Assembly (NCBI RefSeq): GCF_014697475.1
Contig: NZ_JACJRV010000014.1
Coordinates: forward strand, 62,001-126,000
Origin: Nostoc sp. FACHB-152
GTDB lineage: Bacteria; Cyanobacteriota; Cyanobacteriia; Cyanobacteriales; Nostocaceae
DNA length: 64,000 nt
Direction of reading: 5' to 3'
Position 1 is the stretch's first letter; every line of letters starts with the position of its first letter. The translations under genes and the position numbers were made by a program. Positions 1 through 8,826 of the stretch are shown piece by piece. Under the pieces are notes generated by a model. It was not told the origin of the DNA, did no database searches, and worked only from the letters and a program-made list of their open reading frames with translations.

Positions 1-1826
1 ACTCTGGCGGCTTGGGGATTTTAGCGGGAGATCACCTCAAATCATCATCAGATTTGGGTGTACCAATGGTTGGCGTGGGCTTATTGTATCGCCAAGGTTA
101 CTTTCGCCAACGTTTAAATCGTCAAGGTTGGCAAGAAGATTATTACTTAGATAATCCTTTTCACAGAATGCCCTTAGAGTTAATTCAGAACGAACAAGGG
201 CAACCACTTACTATCCAATTAGAAATTCGCCAACGGCAAGTAAAAGTCCAAATTTGGAAAGTGCAAGTTGGGCGAGTAACATTATATTTACTAGATAGCG
301 ATCGCGAAGACAATGATCCTATCGACCGTTGGCTGACAGGACACTTGTATGGTGGTAACTTAGAAACCCGCATTGCCCAAGAAGTCGTTTTAGGAATTGG
401 TGGTGTCCGCGCCTTAACAGCCTTGGGAATTAAACCTGCTGTTCATCACCTCAACGAAGGTCATGCTGCGTTCTGTACCCTAGAAATTGCCCGTCAAGAA
501 ATCGAACGGACAGGTAAATCCTTCTACGATATTGAAGCCAGCGTGCGGAACAGTTGTGTATTCACCACCCACACCCCCGTTCCCGCAGGTCACGATGTCT
601 TCTCACCTGATTTAATTGACTCTTTCTTTGCCCACTACTGGCCACAATTGCGGTTGTCCCGCGAACAATTTTTAGCCTTAGGGGCGCGGCGACTCGGCGA
701 CCCTTGGGAACCCTTTGGCATGACAGTGTTAGCATTGCGGATGTGTCGTGCTTGCAACGGTGTCAGCGAATTGCACGGCAAAGTCTCCCGTAAGATGTGG
801 ACTGTTCTTTATCCCCATCGCACAGAAGACAGCGTACCCATTGGTTACATTACTAATGGTGTTCATGCACCAACTTGGACTGCACCTTTAATGGCTGATT
901 TGTATAACCAGTATTTAGGCGAAGACTGGAAAACTCATGCAGTTGACCCGCAGATGTGGGCTAAAGTTGACGACATTCCCAACGAAGAATTATGGGCAAG
1001 ACATCAAATCCTCAAAGAAAGATTGATTGCCTACACTCGCTATAAAATTAAAAAATCACGAGAACATCGGGGTGAAGATCATCAACACATTCACGCTGTT
1101 GATAGCTTGCTTGACCCGAATGTACTCACAATTGGATTTGCCCGACGCTTCAGCCCTTACAAACGCGGTGATCTGATTTTACGGGATGCGGAACGAGCAT
1201 TGAAGATTTTTGGCAATCCTCAGCGACCAGTCCAAATTGTGTTTGCGGGTAAAGCACACCCAGCCGATGAAGAAGGTAAACGCATTATCCAGCGTTTGAT
1301 GGAGTGGTGTCACAATTCCGGCATTGTTAACCGCGTGGCTTTTATTGAAGATTACGACATCTACACCGGACAAAAACTCGTGCAAGGCGTGGATGTTTGG
1401 TTAAATAATCCTCGTCGTCCCTTAGAAGCATCTGGTACAAGTGGGCAGAAAGTATGCTTTAATGGCGGAATTAATTGCAGCGTTTTAGATGGTTGGTGGT
1501 GTGAAGGCTACCAAGCTGATGCAGATGGCAAAGGCACTAATGGTTGGGCAATTGGTGAAGATGCTCACACAAGCGATCAAGAATTGCAAGACGGCATAGA
1601 TTCTCAATCACTGTATCATTTGTTAGAGTCAGAAATTGTGCCTCTGTACTATGACCAAGATGAGCAAGGTATTCCTCACCGTTGGTTACAGATGATGAAA
1701 GCATCAATTAAGACCAATGCACCATTGTTCAATACTGACAGAATGATTGCTGATTACGTTTCACAGGTGTATGTCCCAGAAATTGCTGCCCGTGTTGAAC
1801 CAATTTTGGCTAAGATTCTGCTTTAA
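1..1826 (+). CDS. glgP: Alpha-glucan phosphorylase (GT35), 5'-truncated by window edge
   Basis: Glycogen/maltodextrin phosphorylase, a cytoplasmic PLP enzyme that releases glucose-1-phosphate from alpha-1,4-glucan ends. The reading frame is open from base 3, and the first visible residues (SGGLGILAGDHLKSSSDLG) are the conserved glycine-rich motif of the family, so the N-terminus lies upstream and the TTG at 12 is not a real start. The pyridoxal-phosphate lysine lies in the EASGTSGQK motif (codon near base 1449). The spacing and insertions resemble the long 'alpha-glucan family phosphorylase' of cyanobacteria rather than the E. coli MalP type; this subfamily call is from memory. The gene ends at a perfect palindromic terminator. 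The 3' two thirds of the gene are probably present. Family assignment is firm. Confidence 0.95.
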   Translation, partial: SGGLGILAGDHLKSSSDLGVPMVGVGLLYRQGYFRQRLNRQGWQEDYYLDNPFHRMPLELIQNEQGQPLTIQLEIRQRQVKVQIWKVQVGRVTLYLLDSDREDNDPIDRWLTGHLYGGNLETRIAQEVVLGIGGVRALTALGIKPAVHHLNEGHAAFCTLEIARQEIERTGKSFYDIEASVRNSCVFTTHTPVPAGHDVFSPDLIDSFFAHYWPQLRLSREQFLALGARRLGDPWEPFGMTVLALRMCRACNGVSELHGKVSRKMWTVLYPHRTEDSVPIGYITNGVHAPTWTAPLMADLYNQYLGEDWKTHAVDPQMWAKVDDIPNEELWARHQILKERLIAYTRYKIKKSREHRGEDHQHIHAVDSLLDPNVLTIGFARRFSPYKRGDLILRDAERALKIFGNPQRPVQIVFAGKAHPADEEGKRIIQRLMEWCHNSGIVNRVAFIEDYDIYTGQKLVQGVDVWLNNPRRPLEASGTSGQKVCFNGGINCSVLDGWWCEGYQADADGKGTNGWAIGEDAHTSDQELQDGIDSQSLYHLLESEIVPLYYDQDEQGIPHRWLQMMKASIKTNAPLFNTDRMIADYVSQVYVPEIAARVEPILAKILL

Positions 1827-1862
1827 AGTGTTTAAAGAATTGTAATTTTCCTGGTTCAATAG

Positions 1863-1891
1863 AGGGGTAGGTTAACCTACCCCTTTTTTTT
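1863..1891 (+). terminator. Rho-independent terminator after glgP
   Basis: A perfect 22-base palindrome (11-base arms at 1863-1873 and 1874-1884, arm sequence AGGGGTAGGTT) is followed directly by a run of T to 1891. It starts 37 bases after the glgP stop and separates glgP from the Tab2-like gene. Confidence 0.9.
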
Positions 1892-1948
1892 ATCAGAACG
1901 CATATAAACGCAGATAATTTCATCTATATGCATCTACGATTTTAGATT

Positions 1949-2737
1949 ATGAAAATTTGGCAAGCTGACTTTTATCGTAGCCCACAACAAGATGGCACTG
2001 GACAAGTGTTGTGGGAGTTGCTGATTTGTGATGCAAATCGCAGCTTTGAGTATGCAGCTACTTGTCCCCAGTCTGCTGCAAATTCTAGCTGGGTGGAAAC
2101 TCAAATCCAAAAAGCAGCCGGTGAAGAATTACCAAATGTAATTCAAGTGTTTCGACCGCAGTCTTTGAGTTTAATTGAAAAAGCTGGGCGCAGTTTGGGT
2201 ATTTTGGTGGAACCTACCCGCAGGACTGTGGCATTAAAACAATGGTTGCAAGAAAAGCAATCTTCTTTCACTGTAGAGCAACCTGCACCTGTACCGTTAC
2301 CGGAAGACTTGTGGGGTGAACAGTGGCGGTTTGCAACTTTAGCAGCTGGCGATTTAGAAACCGAATTTAGCGATCGCCCCATTCCCATATTATCTATGCC
2401 AGAATTTCTTAAACCCCTCAATCTGGGTTTAGCCTCTACAACTCCTGTTCCTGGCGTAGTTATTTATGGTGGCAGGCAATCAATGCGTTTGGCAAGATGG
2501 GTAGCCGCAGCACACCCAGTAGCCTTAAATTACATTGCTGGTGCGCCCGATGGTTTAATTTTAGAAGCTGGTTTAATAGATAGGTGGGTTTTAGCAACCT
2601 TTGAAGATGTTGAAGTCGCCGCCGCCGCCAAAGTTTATGAACAACGTAAACAGCCAAGTCAAGGGCTACACTTTTTGCTAGTCCAACCGGACGATTCCGG
2701 AATGACTTACACTGGCTTTTGGCTGTTGCAAGCCTAA
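1949..2737 (+). CDS. Tab2/Atab2-like RNA-binding protein
   Basis: A 262-residue protein of the Tab2/Atab2 family (formerly DUF1092), found in cyanobacteria and chloroplasts. Tab2 in Chlamydomonas and ATAB2 in Arabidopsis are needed for translation of photosystem mRNAs such as psaB; the cyanobacterial role is inferred. The N-terminal WQADFYRSP...LWELLICD block and the C-terminal LLVQPDDSG...GFWLLQA block are the family hallmarks, and the length is normal. It starts at ATG 1949, about 60 bases after the glgP terminator, so it should have its own promoter. It is followed by about 500 bases without a recognisable gene. There is no signal peptide or membrane segment, so it is cytoplasmic. Confidence 0.88.
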   Translation: MKIWQADFYRSPQQDGTGQVLWELLICDANRSFEYAATCPQSAANSSWVETQIQKAAGEELPNVIQVFRPQSLSLIEKAGRSLGILVEPTRRTVALKQWLQEKQSSFTVEQPAPVPLPEDLWGEQWRFATLAAGDLETEFSDRPIPILSMPEFLKPLNLGLASTTPVPGVVIYGGRQSMRLARWVAAAHPVALNYIAGAPDGLILEAGLIDRWVLATFEDVEVAAAAKVYEQRKQPSQGLHFLLVQPDDSGMTYTGFWLLQA

Positions 2738-3251
2738 AAAATTTCTCTGTTATGTCAACGTAATTTTGATATAAACTAAGGCTTGTCTGTTTCGATAAAT
2801 AACAATTCTTTGATGGTAGAAGCTCCTCGATAAATCTAGGGAGTCAAGCCAAAATCTCAAACCCAAAATTCAAAATTGACTGAGATAGACAATAGGGAGT
2901 AGGAAAAAGACGACGATTTTGATGTAAATCTTTCCCGTCGCGTAATAGCTGAGGGAAAAAAATTATGTTGTAAAATAGCCTGCCAAAGGAAAGCGCAACT
3001 CAACTCTCGCTTTTGGATGCTTTATGCCGCTTCTCCTAACTCCCTTATTTGTGATGAGATGATTATCCAACTTCTTACACAAACCAAATTGGCTTGCTAA
3101 TAGTTGTTTTTCAACTGCCTGGACTAAATTGACTGGCAAATTCAACCCAAATTTAAAAAAAATCGAAAATTTTGCATAAACTGAGCAACTTTGCCAGTTA
3201 AATGAATATTCAGAACAAATTCAACACGTTAGTTAGATTACTACTTATGTT
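2738..3251. other. Intergenic stretch, no gene recognised
   Basis: This is AT-rich DNA between the Tab2-like gene and the end of the DUF3155 gene. One short minus-strand frame (2963-3145, 60 codons) is open but has no family signature and lies in unremarkable sequence, so it is not called. A heptad-like AATAGGGAGTAGG motif lies near 2890. Confidence 0.5.
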
Positions 3252-3575
3252 TCAGCGTGCAGCTACAGCAACAGCTACAGGTTCTGAACCTGCCGGAGAC
3301 TCTAATGTCCGCAGGCTAGGAAACAAGAAGTGGTTTTCTTCAACGTATTGTGCGCCAAACAAACCCTTTTCTGCCCAGAAATATCGGTCTGTGGTGTGTT
3401 CATTGCGCTTAACGAGTAGCAAAGCGGGTGGCAAGATCCCTTCAGCTTGAATAAATTTTCTTGCTGCTGTCACAGGTTTTTCTTCGCCGCTTTCGATGCT
3501 GTATTGAGGTACATGCTCCAGAATCCGCCGTCCTTCTTGGCGACGACGACTTTTCCTTTTCCGTCTTCTTGCCAA
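3252..3575 (-). CDS. DUF3155 family protein, TTG start
   Basis: A 107-residue basic protein of the DUF3155 family, which is essentially confined to cyanobacteria; its function is unknown. The N-terminus is a dense Arg/Lys block (ARRRKRKSRRRQEGRR) that suggests nucleic-acid or ribosome contact (inference). It is followed by a conserved body containing LLVKRNEHTTDRYFWAEKG and YVEENHFLFPSLR. The start is TTG at 3575: a perfect AGGAGG lies 8 bases upstream (3584-3589), and the family normally begins M-ARRRKRK. A longer TTG frame from 3596 would place the ribosome binding site inside the gene. The C-terminal tail (ESPAGSEPVAVAVAAR) is alanine/valine-rich and less conserved. Confidence 0.88.
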   Translation of the reverse strand: MARRRKRKSRRRQEGRRILEHVPQYSIESGEEKPVTAARKFIQAEGILPPALLLVKRNEHTTDRYFWAEKGLFGAQYVEENHFLFPSLRTLESPAGSEPVAVAVAAR

Positions 3576-3583
3576 CCTAGTTT

Positions 3584-3589
3584 CCTCCT
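3584..3589 (-). promoter_or_regulatory. Ribosome binding site deciding the DUF3155 TTG start
   Basis: AGGAGG on the minus strand, 8 bases before TTG 3575. It is the strongest Shine-Dalgarno match noticed in this part of the window and fixes a non-ATG start. Confidence 0.8.
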
Positions 3590-3858
3590 CTTTCAAGCTA
3601 TTAGATTGTAGTGATAGCTACAAAATCCGTCGTCATTATAAAAGTTTTAGTTTTAAAAAGCAAGAGTTTTTAAAGTTTAGATACAACAAAAGAAATTTTT
3701 TTGAAGACAAATAAATATCAAAACTAGAAAATACATAAATTCTTCATTTACAAGCATTACTGAGAAGATTTAGTTAAGCTTGATTAAATAGAGAGGGAAA
3801 CCCAAATGAATTCTGGGAAATTCCCTCCCAGCCTGTGATCCTGAACAAGAACTGAAAA

Positions 3859-5190
3859 ATGTTAATGTCTGCTAGTTCAGATTTTGTTGCTTTATGCCGA
3901 GAGCAAATAGCACTATTAGCCCAAGGGTTAGGAGCCTCTTTAAGTGTAGTTTATTTAACTCAAGAATTGGTGGAAGCACCAACAGGTGAAGCTAAGTTGA
4001 TTCCAGTGGTGGTGTATCCTGAGACAGCAGGATTACCGCCAGGAGAAGCGGATACTGAGGTAAAAACACGTAAGCAATTGCAAATTAGCAATGTTTTGTT
4101 ATTACCCAAGCAACAAAAAAAATTACTCACAGCAGCTACGGAATCTACTGTTTCATCATCAGATGCCAAAGATTTCCCAGAAGATTATTTCCTCAGTGGA
4201 CACCAAATAGTTTTACCCTTAGTTCATGAGGGTGTGATGATGGGATTATTGGTGGCTTGCAGAGAAGACAGGGATTGGAACCAACAAGAACAAACTACAA
4301 TTGAAAAGATAGTTCAGACTTTAGCGATCGCTTGCGTTTTAGATCAGCGTCGTGCTTGGTTACAGCATCAGCTACATCAACAACAAATCCTGCAAGAACA
4401 GCAGCAAGATTTATTAGATAACTTATTACATCAATTTCGCAATCCTTTAACGGCATTGCGTACGTTTGGTAAATTGCTATTGAAAAGACTACGCCCAGGC
4501 GACCTTAACCGAGACGTGGGTGCGAATATCGTTCGAGAAAGCGATCGCCTGCAAGAATTACTGCAACAATTTGAGCAAGTTATTGACTGGTCACAGTTAG
4601 ATGTCGAACCGCTAGCTTTACGCGCAAGCGAAGACTTTGTAGAAGCAACTGTCCAAAAAGAACCTAAGCCAATTCTCTTATTGCCAGGGACGGGAGAGAA
4701 AGAGACTGATTGCTCTTTAGCTGATTTATTAGCACCATTATTAATTACCGCGAAAGCGATCGCTCAAGAACGAAATCTGAAATTAAAAACGGAAATTCCC
4801 AAAAATTTACCTTTAGTTAGGGTAAATATCAAAGCTTTACAAGAAGTATTGAGTAATATCATTGATAATGCTTTGAAATACACACCCACAGGCGGCAAGA
4901 TTTTGCTCCAAGTAGGGCAGCAAAAAGCAAATTTTTTAGGCATTGCTATTAGCGATACTGGCCCTGGAATTCCGCAAGAAGATATCAAACATTTGGGAGA
5001 AAGACATTACAGGGGTGTACAAGCCCAAACAGAAATTCCCGGTTCAGGATTAGGAATTGCGATCGCCAAACAATTAATCGAGCAAATGCACGGGGAAATT
5101 GAAGTACTCAGCCCAGCAATTACCAACGCGATCGCATCCCCTAATGCACCAGGAACGACGTTTATTATTTGGTTGCCAATTAGTCAATAG
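3859..5190 (+). CDS. GAF-domain sensor histidine kinase, Hik2/CSK-like
   Basis: A soluble sensor histidine kinase of 443 residues. The N-terminal ~170 residues form a GAF-type sensor. They are followed by a Gln-rich helical linker, a dimerisation/phosphoacceptor helix with H191 in LLHQFRNPLTALRTFGK, and an ATPase domain with NIIDNALKYTPTG (N box), ISDTGPGIPQ (G1) and GSGLGIAIAKQL (G2). GAF plus this unusual HQFRNPLTALRTFGK box resembles cyanobacterial Hik2 and chloroplast sensor kinase, which link photosynthetic redox state to gene expression. The orthology is from memory, not a search. No response regulator is adjacent. The start ATG TTA ATG offers two in-frame ATGs (3859, 3865). The stop codon lies in a heptad repeat (AGTCAAT), which contributes the last residues. 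Confidence 0.85.
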   Translation: MLMSASSDFVALCREQIALLAQGLGASLSVVYLTQELVEAPTGEAKLIPVVVYPETAGLPPGEADTEVKTRKQLQISNVLLLPKQQKKLLTAATESTVSSSDAKDFPEDYFLSGHQIVLPLVHEGVMMGLLVACREDRDWNQQEQTTIEKIVQTLAIACVLDQRRAWLQHQLHQQQILQEQQQDLLDNLLHQFRNPLTALRTFGKLLLKRLRPGDLNRDVGANIVRESDRLQELLQQFEQVIDWSQLDVEPLALRASEDFVEATVQKEPKPILLLPGTGEKETDCSLADLLAPLLITAKAIAQERNLKLKTEIPKNLPLVRVNIKALQEVLSNIIDNALKYTPTGGKILLQVGQQKANFLGIAISDTGPGIPQEDIKHLGERHYRGVQAQTEIPGSGLGIAIAKQLIEQMHGEIEVLSPAITNAIASPNAPGTTFIIWLPISQ

Positions 5191-5202
5191 TCAAGAGTCA
5201 AA
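5182..5202. repeat. STRR heptad array at the kinase stop
   Basis: Three tandem 7-mers AGTCAAT-AGTCAAG-AGTCAAA. The first contains the TAG stop (5188-5190) of the upstream kinase. The same bases form the left arm of the 5190-5225 inverted repeat. Confidence 0.75.
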
Positions 5203-5225
5203 AGCAAATTGTCTTGACTCTTGAC
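5190..5225. terminator. Inverted repeat between convergent genes (possible bidirectional terminator)
   Basis: Perfect 12-base arms GTCAAGAGTCAA (5190-5201) and TTGACTCTTGAC (5214-5225) around a 12-base loop, in the 48 bases between the convergent kinase and SLH-protein genes. There is no clear U-tract, so a terminator role is inferred from position and structure only. Confidence 0.5.
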
Positions 5226-5238
5226 CCTGGACTAACAA

Positions 5239-6480
5239 CTATCTGAGAGAGACTAACAAGTTTTGATTGACAGTCATTTGCAAATCGGTGTTTGGGTCAA
5301 TAGCGATTAAATCAACACTATTGCGTCCGAAGAATAAACCAATTAAGCCACCGATGGCAGCACCGCCCAGCACTTCTTCAGTGGCGATCGCGCGATCGCC
5401 TGTCACCGCAGATACTGCCGCCGCCGCGCCAGCACCCAATGCCGTATTTGTGATAATTGAACCCGTACTAGTACCTTTATTGACTGTTTGAGTTTTGGTA
5501 ATTACATTAGAAGTCGCTGCAATATCGTACTCTTGACCAGAAGTTAAAACCAATTTTTGAGCAACGAATTGTGAACCACCTTTTGCAGGTTTGAGTTGTC
5601 CCACAACTTGACTACCAGCCGGAATCACTACAGTACCATCTTGGGTAACTACGTTTTGGTCAACAGTCAGCGTTAGAGGTGCAGTTTCATCCTTGGTCAC
5701 GAGAATTTTTTTAGCCTGGTCATACTTCACAGGAATAACAGCCCCTTGGGGAATCGTTACCGATACAGGTGTTTGTGTTGTAGGTTGAGCAGCAACGATA
5801 TAAGGTGAGTTAATCGCTGAAGCTTGATTAGAACTCACTAATGCTTGGTAGATAAAAGCAGCTACCTGCGCCCTTGTTGCAGTTGCTGTGGGATTGAGGA
5901 ACTTAACATTAGGATAGTTCACCACAATTTGCTTTTCTGTCGCCGCCGCGATCGGACTACGGGCATAGCTAGCAATACTAGAAGCATCGTTGAAGTATTG
6001 CAGAGTGCTTTCAACATTGCTATTAGCAGTATATTCCAGACCGTTAGCAAGGGAAACCAAAACCTGCTGACGGGGAATAGCTTGGTTAGGCTCAAAACGA
6101 TTTCCGGGATACCCAGAAAGGAAGCCAATAGTATAAGCTTGCTGAATAGCTCCAGATGCCCAGTAATTGCTAGGTACATCTACAAAACCGATAGACTGAC
6201 GTTGCGCTGGTTTTTGGAAAGCTTTATTAACCATCGCTGCAAATTGAGCGCGTGTCACCGCTTCTTCTGGACGGAAACTGCCATCAGGAAACCCAGCAAT
6301 TACCCCCCGTTGTGATAATTCTTGAATAAACTGTGCTGCCCAATAATTAGAAGAAACATCAGTAAAAGTAGTTTGAGCAAAAGAAGGTGTAGCTGCCATA
6401 AAAGGTGCGACAGTGCCAGCAGTGATGCTCAAAGCCATGAATGCAGCAGTTCCAGATTGCCAACGATTTAAAGTAAACAT
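5239..6480 (-). CDS. S-layer homology (SLH) domain protein with C-terminal secreted domain
   Basis: A secreted protein of 413 residues from ATG 6480. The signal peptide (WQSGTAAFMALSITAGTVAP...PSFAQ) is followed by three SLH repeats (about residues 36-210, each with a DV.SNYWA-like start and TRAQ-like end), which anchor proteins to the cell wall or S-layer. A ~200-residue C-terminal domain starts VTIPQGAVIPVKYDQAK and holds a glycine/alanine-rich GAGAAAAVSAVTG segment, possibly membrane-associated. That domain is shared with the neighbouring protein at 6815-7519. The start was chosen over ATG 6507 because the paralogue begins at the equivalent point of the signal peptide. The domain's VTIP.G..IPV opening recalls TrbI/VirB10-like secreted domains (weak inference). 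Function unknown; cell-surface location well supported. Confidence 0.85.
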   Translation of the reverse strand: MFTLNRWQSGTAAFMALSITAGTVAPFMAATPSFAQTTFTDVSSNYWAAQFIQELSQRGVIAGFPDGSFRPEEAVTRAQFAAMVNKAFQKPAQRQSIGFVDVPSNYWASGAIQQAYTIGFLSGYPGNRFEPNQAIPRQQVLVSLANGLEYTANSNVESTLQYFNDASSIASYARSPIAAATEKQIVVNYPNVKFLNPTATATRAQVAAFIYQALVSSNQASAINSPYIVAAQPTTQTPVSVTIPQGAVIPVKYDQAKKILVTKDETAPLTLTVDQNVVTQDGTVVIPAGSQVVGQLKPAKGGSQFVAQKLVLTSGQEYDIAATSNVITKTQTVNKGTSTGSIITNTALGAGAAAAVSAVTGDRAIATEEVLGGAAIGGLIGLFFGRNSVDLIAIDPNTDLQMTVNQNLLVSLR

Positions 6481-6814
6481 TAATTTTATGCCTCTACATT
6501 TATTCATTTTTCTGTTAATTACTTAGACAAAGAAGAGAGTAAAAAGTTTCTCATATACTCTATATTTTTGCTTTTTTTCTACAGGTATTTATTACAAAAA
6601 TAAGTAATAGGCAATAGTTAAATAACTATCACCTATTTCCAAGGATTTATTATCTTCAGCCTTAAAATCTATGAGTCTTTGTCTGAATATTTAGACGATA
6701 TCAAGATAAAATAGTTGCAGTAAAATTAATTTTTTTATTTATAAAAATGAAGCGATCGCCTACTATAATTAGCAGCGATCGCTGATGTATTTAAATTCAC
6801 GACTGAAATTTAAG
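6481..6814. other. Spacer between the two secreted-protein genes
   Basis: AT-rich, about 330 bases. It holds a short AATAGGCAATAG heptad fragment near 6605 and two HIP1 octamers about 20 bases apart (near 6753 and 6775). It probably contains the promoter of the SLH gene, but no confident -10/-35 pair was identified. Confidence 0.5.
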
Positions 6815-7519
6815 TTAAAAAGTATTGTTGCGAGTTATGACTAAATTACTTGTCAGCGTGATATCTAAATCCTCTTCTGGTCTCAGAACAAAAACATCAG
6901 CTTGTTTTTTCCGCAGCAACACACTGGCTAAAGCACCCGCAGCACCACCCGCAAGCGGTTCCAAAACTTCTATTCTCTTGTTACCTGTAAGGAGTGAAAT
7001 CACACTAGCAGCACCAGCACCAATAGCTGCATCTGTTAAAATATTGCCAGTGTCAGCACCTTTACTAATTCTTTCAGTTTCGGTGATTGTTTTAGAACGA
7101 GCATTAATTGGTAGTCTGCGACCAGAGGGAAAGACTAATTCGGACGCGACAAACCTAACGCCTCTTGTATTTTGATTATTTCTGTTGTTAGGGTAATCTC
7201 TGCCGTACAAATCAACAGGTTCTAGTCTACCAATAACTTCAGTCTGAGCCGGAATTAAGACGTTTCTATTCCTATCAATAATATCGTTAGCTATTTTCAG
7301 TTTGAGGGACATACTTTCCCCAGGAGTAACTACGACTTTCTCTTTTTCGTAAGTTACAGGTAAGGTTACATTAGCAGGAATAGTAGTTGAGCGTGATTGC
7401 CCAACATTATATTGTGCCTGAGCAGGAGCTAAAGCAATCATTGGAGCGATCGCACCTGTAGTAAGTGCCATTGCCATGAATGCAGCTGTTCCAGTTTTAA
7501 TGCGATAAAGGTGTGCCAT
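6815..7519 (-). CDS. Secreted protein sharing the C-terminal domain of the SLH neighbour
   Basis: 234 residues, function unknown. The signal peptide (IKTGTAAFMAMALTTGAIAPMIALAPAQAQ) closely matches that of the SLH protein at 5239-6480. The mature part aligns with that protein's C-terminal domain: TTIPANVTLPVTYEKEKVVVTPGE, then IPA.TEV.G.L.P, FVA.ELV..SG, a glycine/alanine-rich hydrophobic stretch AAIGAGAASVISLLTGN, and a terminal acidic LRPEEDLDITL motif. The SLH repeats are absent. The two genes are in the same orientation and look like a duplication in which the SLH module was gained or lost. Because both have a signal peptide, both should be periplasmic or outer-surface proteins. The start ATG 7519 is supported by the signal peptide beginning there. 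Confidence 0.8.
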   Translation of the reverse strand: MAHLYRIKTGTAAFMAMALTTGAIAPMIALAPAQAQYNVGQSRSTTIPANVTLPVTYEKEKVVVTPGESMSLKLKIANDIIDRNRNVLIPAQTEVIGRLEPVDLYGRDYPNNRNNQNTRGVRFVASELVFPSGRRLPINARSKTITETERISKGADTGNILTDAAIGAGAASVISLLTGNKRIEVLEPLAGGAAGALASVLLRKKQADVFVLRPEEDLDITLTSNLVITRNNTF

Positions 7520-7743
7520 AACAAAATTAAGTTTATTTCTATGCCATGTGTAATGACGAGGTGTTACGCAGATTGTTTCTCACTAGTTTTGGAACTATCT
7601 AAAGGCATATCCTCCTGGTTAGACCTCTTTACTAAATTTCTCATAAAAGTTGATAAAAAAGGATTACTGATTTTTTATATATTAAAAAACATTTAACACC
7701 CAGATAATAGTTATCATAAAACTCAGTTTTAAAAGGTATAAAA

Positions 7744-8517
7744 TTGCAGCCAAAAAGAAAATTAGATAACTTATGGATTGTACGCTGTTTTTTGTCAGTG
7801 TTACTCGTTGGGCAAGTCTTACTACGGTTACTGCAAGGAAAAACTTACTATCGTAAAATTTTGGGACATATGGAGACGGCTGGCCCAGATTCTATTTTTC
7901 CGGTATTGCTTGTTAGTCTATTTGCCGGGATGATTTTTACTATTCAAACAGCTAGAGAATTAGTAAAATTTGGAGCTGTAAATACTGTCGGTGGTGCTTT
8001 TGCTTTGGCTTTCTGCCGAGAGTTAGCTCCGATTTTAACTGCTAGTATTATCGCTGGACAAGTCGGCTCTGCTTTTGCAGCAGAAATAGGTGCTATGCGA
8101 GTTACAGAACAAATTGATGCACTTTATATGCTGAAAACTGACCCGGTTGATTATCTCATACTTCCCAGGGTTATTGCTTGTTGTATTATGATGCCCATCA
8201 TGATAATTTTCGCTTTAATTACTGGCATTACAGGTGGCATTTTGGTGGCGTTTCAACTTTACAATGTCGAGCCAGAAGTATTTTTAGAATCAGTAAAAGG
8301 TTTTTTAAAACCATCTGATTTATATATTATTTTACTAAAAGGTTTAATTTTTGGAGCCATTGTGTCTATTAATGGTTGTAGTTGGGGCTTAACCACCCAC
8401 GGAGGAGCAAAAGAAGTAGGAAAATCAGCTACAACTGCTGTTGTCACTACTTGGGTAGCAATTTTTATGATGGATTTGATTCTCGCTCTAACTTTGTTTG
8501 AAGAGTCACCTTTTTGA
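7744..8517 (+). CDS. mlaE: MlaE/TGD1-family ABC transporter permease
   Basis: A 257-residue integral membrane permease of the MlaE (YrbE) family, which moves phospholipid or other lipids between inner and outer membranes. In chloroplasts the homologue is TGD1. Five or so hydrophobic segments are visible, with the family's conserved ELAPILTASIIAGQVGSAFAAEIGAMRVTEQIDAL block in the middle and GGAKEVGKSATTAVVTTW near the end. The start is TTG 7744: an in-frame TAA at 7717 blocks longer versions, and AAGG lies 7 bases upstream. The partner ATPase (MlaF) and substrate-binding protein (MlaD) are not adjacent, which is common in cyanobacteria. There is no obvious operon; the following 420 bases contain repeats. 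Confidence 0.9.
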   Translation: MQPKRKLDNLWIVRCFLSVLLVGQVLLRLLQGKTYYRKILGHMETAGPDSIFPVLLVSLFAGMIFTIQTARELVKFGAVNTVGGAFALAFCRELAPILTASIIAGQVGSAFAAEIGAMRVTEQIDALYMLKTDPVDYLILPRVIACCIMMPIMIIFALITGITGGILVAFQLYNVEPEVFLESVKGFLKPSDLYIILLKGLIFGAIVSINGCSWGLTTHGGAKEVGKSATTAVVTTWVAIFMMDLILALTLFEESPF

Positions 8518-8530
8518 AGAAGATAAGAAC

Positions 8531-8572
8531 TATCAAAATCCGATTTAACTAATGAAAATACTTGTGTAGTCA
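8531..8572 (-). repeat. Partial copy of the MITE-like element (right end only)
   Basis: Matches the right end of the element at 53086-53210 in reverse orientation: TATC.AAATCCGATTTAACTAATG followed by ATACTTGTGTAGTCAG. The remainder of the element is absent. It lies 14 bases after the permease stop and is inverted relative to the full copy at 8827-8940. Confidence 0.65.
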
Positions 8573-8826
8573 GCGAAGTTCAGCACCAGCGCAATATAAA
8601 GATAATAAGCTATCGATTTTTTTGCTCTTATTTAGGGTTGGTATATTACTACAACTTAAGTAAAGTTAACTTATTTTATTAAATTTTAACTTACATAAAT
8701 CAGTATCTAGAAAAAATAAATGTAAACAATTAATGATACTCCTGAACTTTGCCAAGAGTAGCTTTTAGCATTAATTAGGAAGCTATCAGCTTAGTATCTA
8801 AGTAACTTTCATAAATATAAATTAAA

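Noticed and set aside
12-14. TTG at base 12 as the start of the phosphorylase
   Set aside because: The frame is open upstream and encodes conserved family residues, so the gene is cut by the window edge.
2963-3145. Minus-strand 60-codon frame after the Tab2-like gene
   Set aside because: No recognisable motif or ribosome site. A decayed gene is possible but cannot be supported.
5845-6315. Plus-strand 156-codon frame opposite the SLH gene
   Set aside because: It is antisense to a well-supported secreted SLH protein and has no motif of its own.
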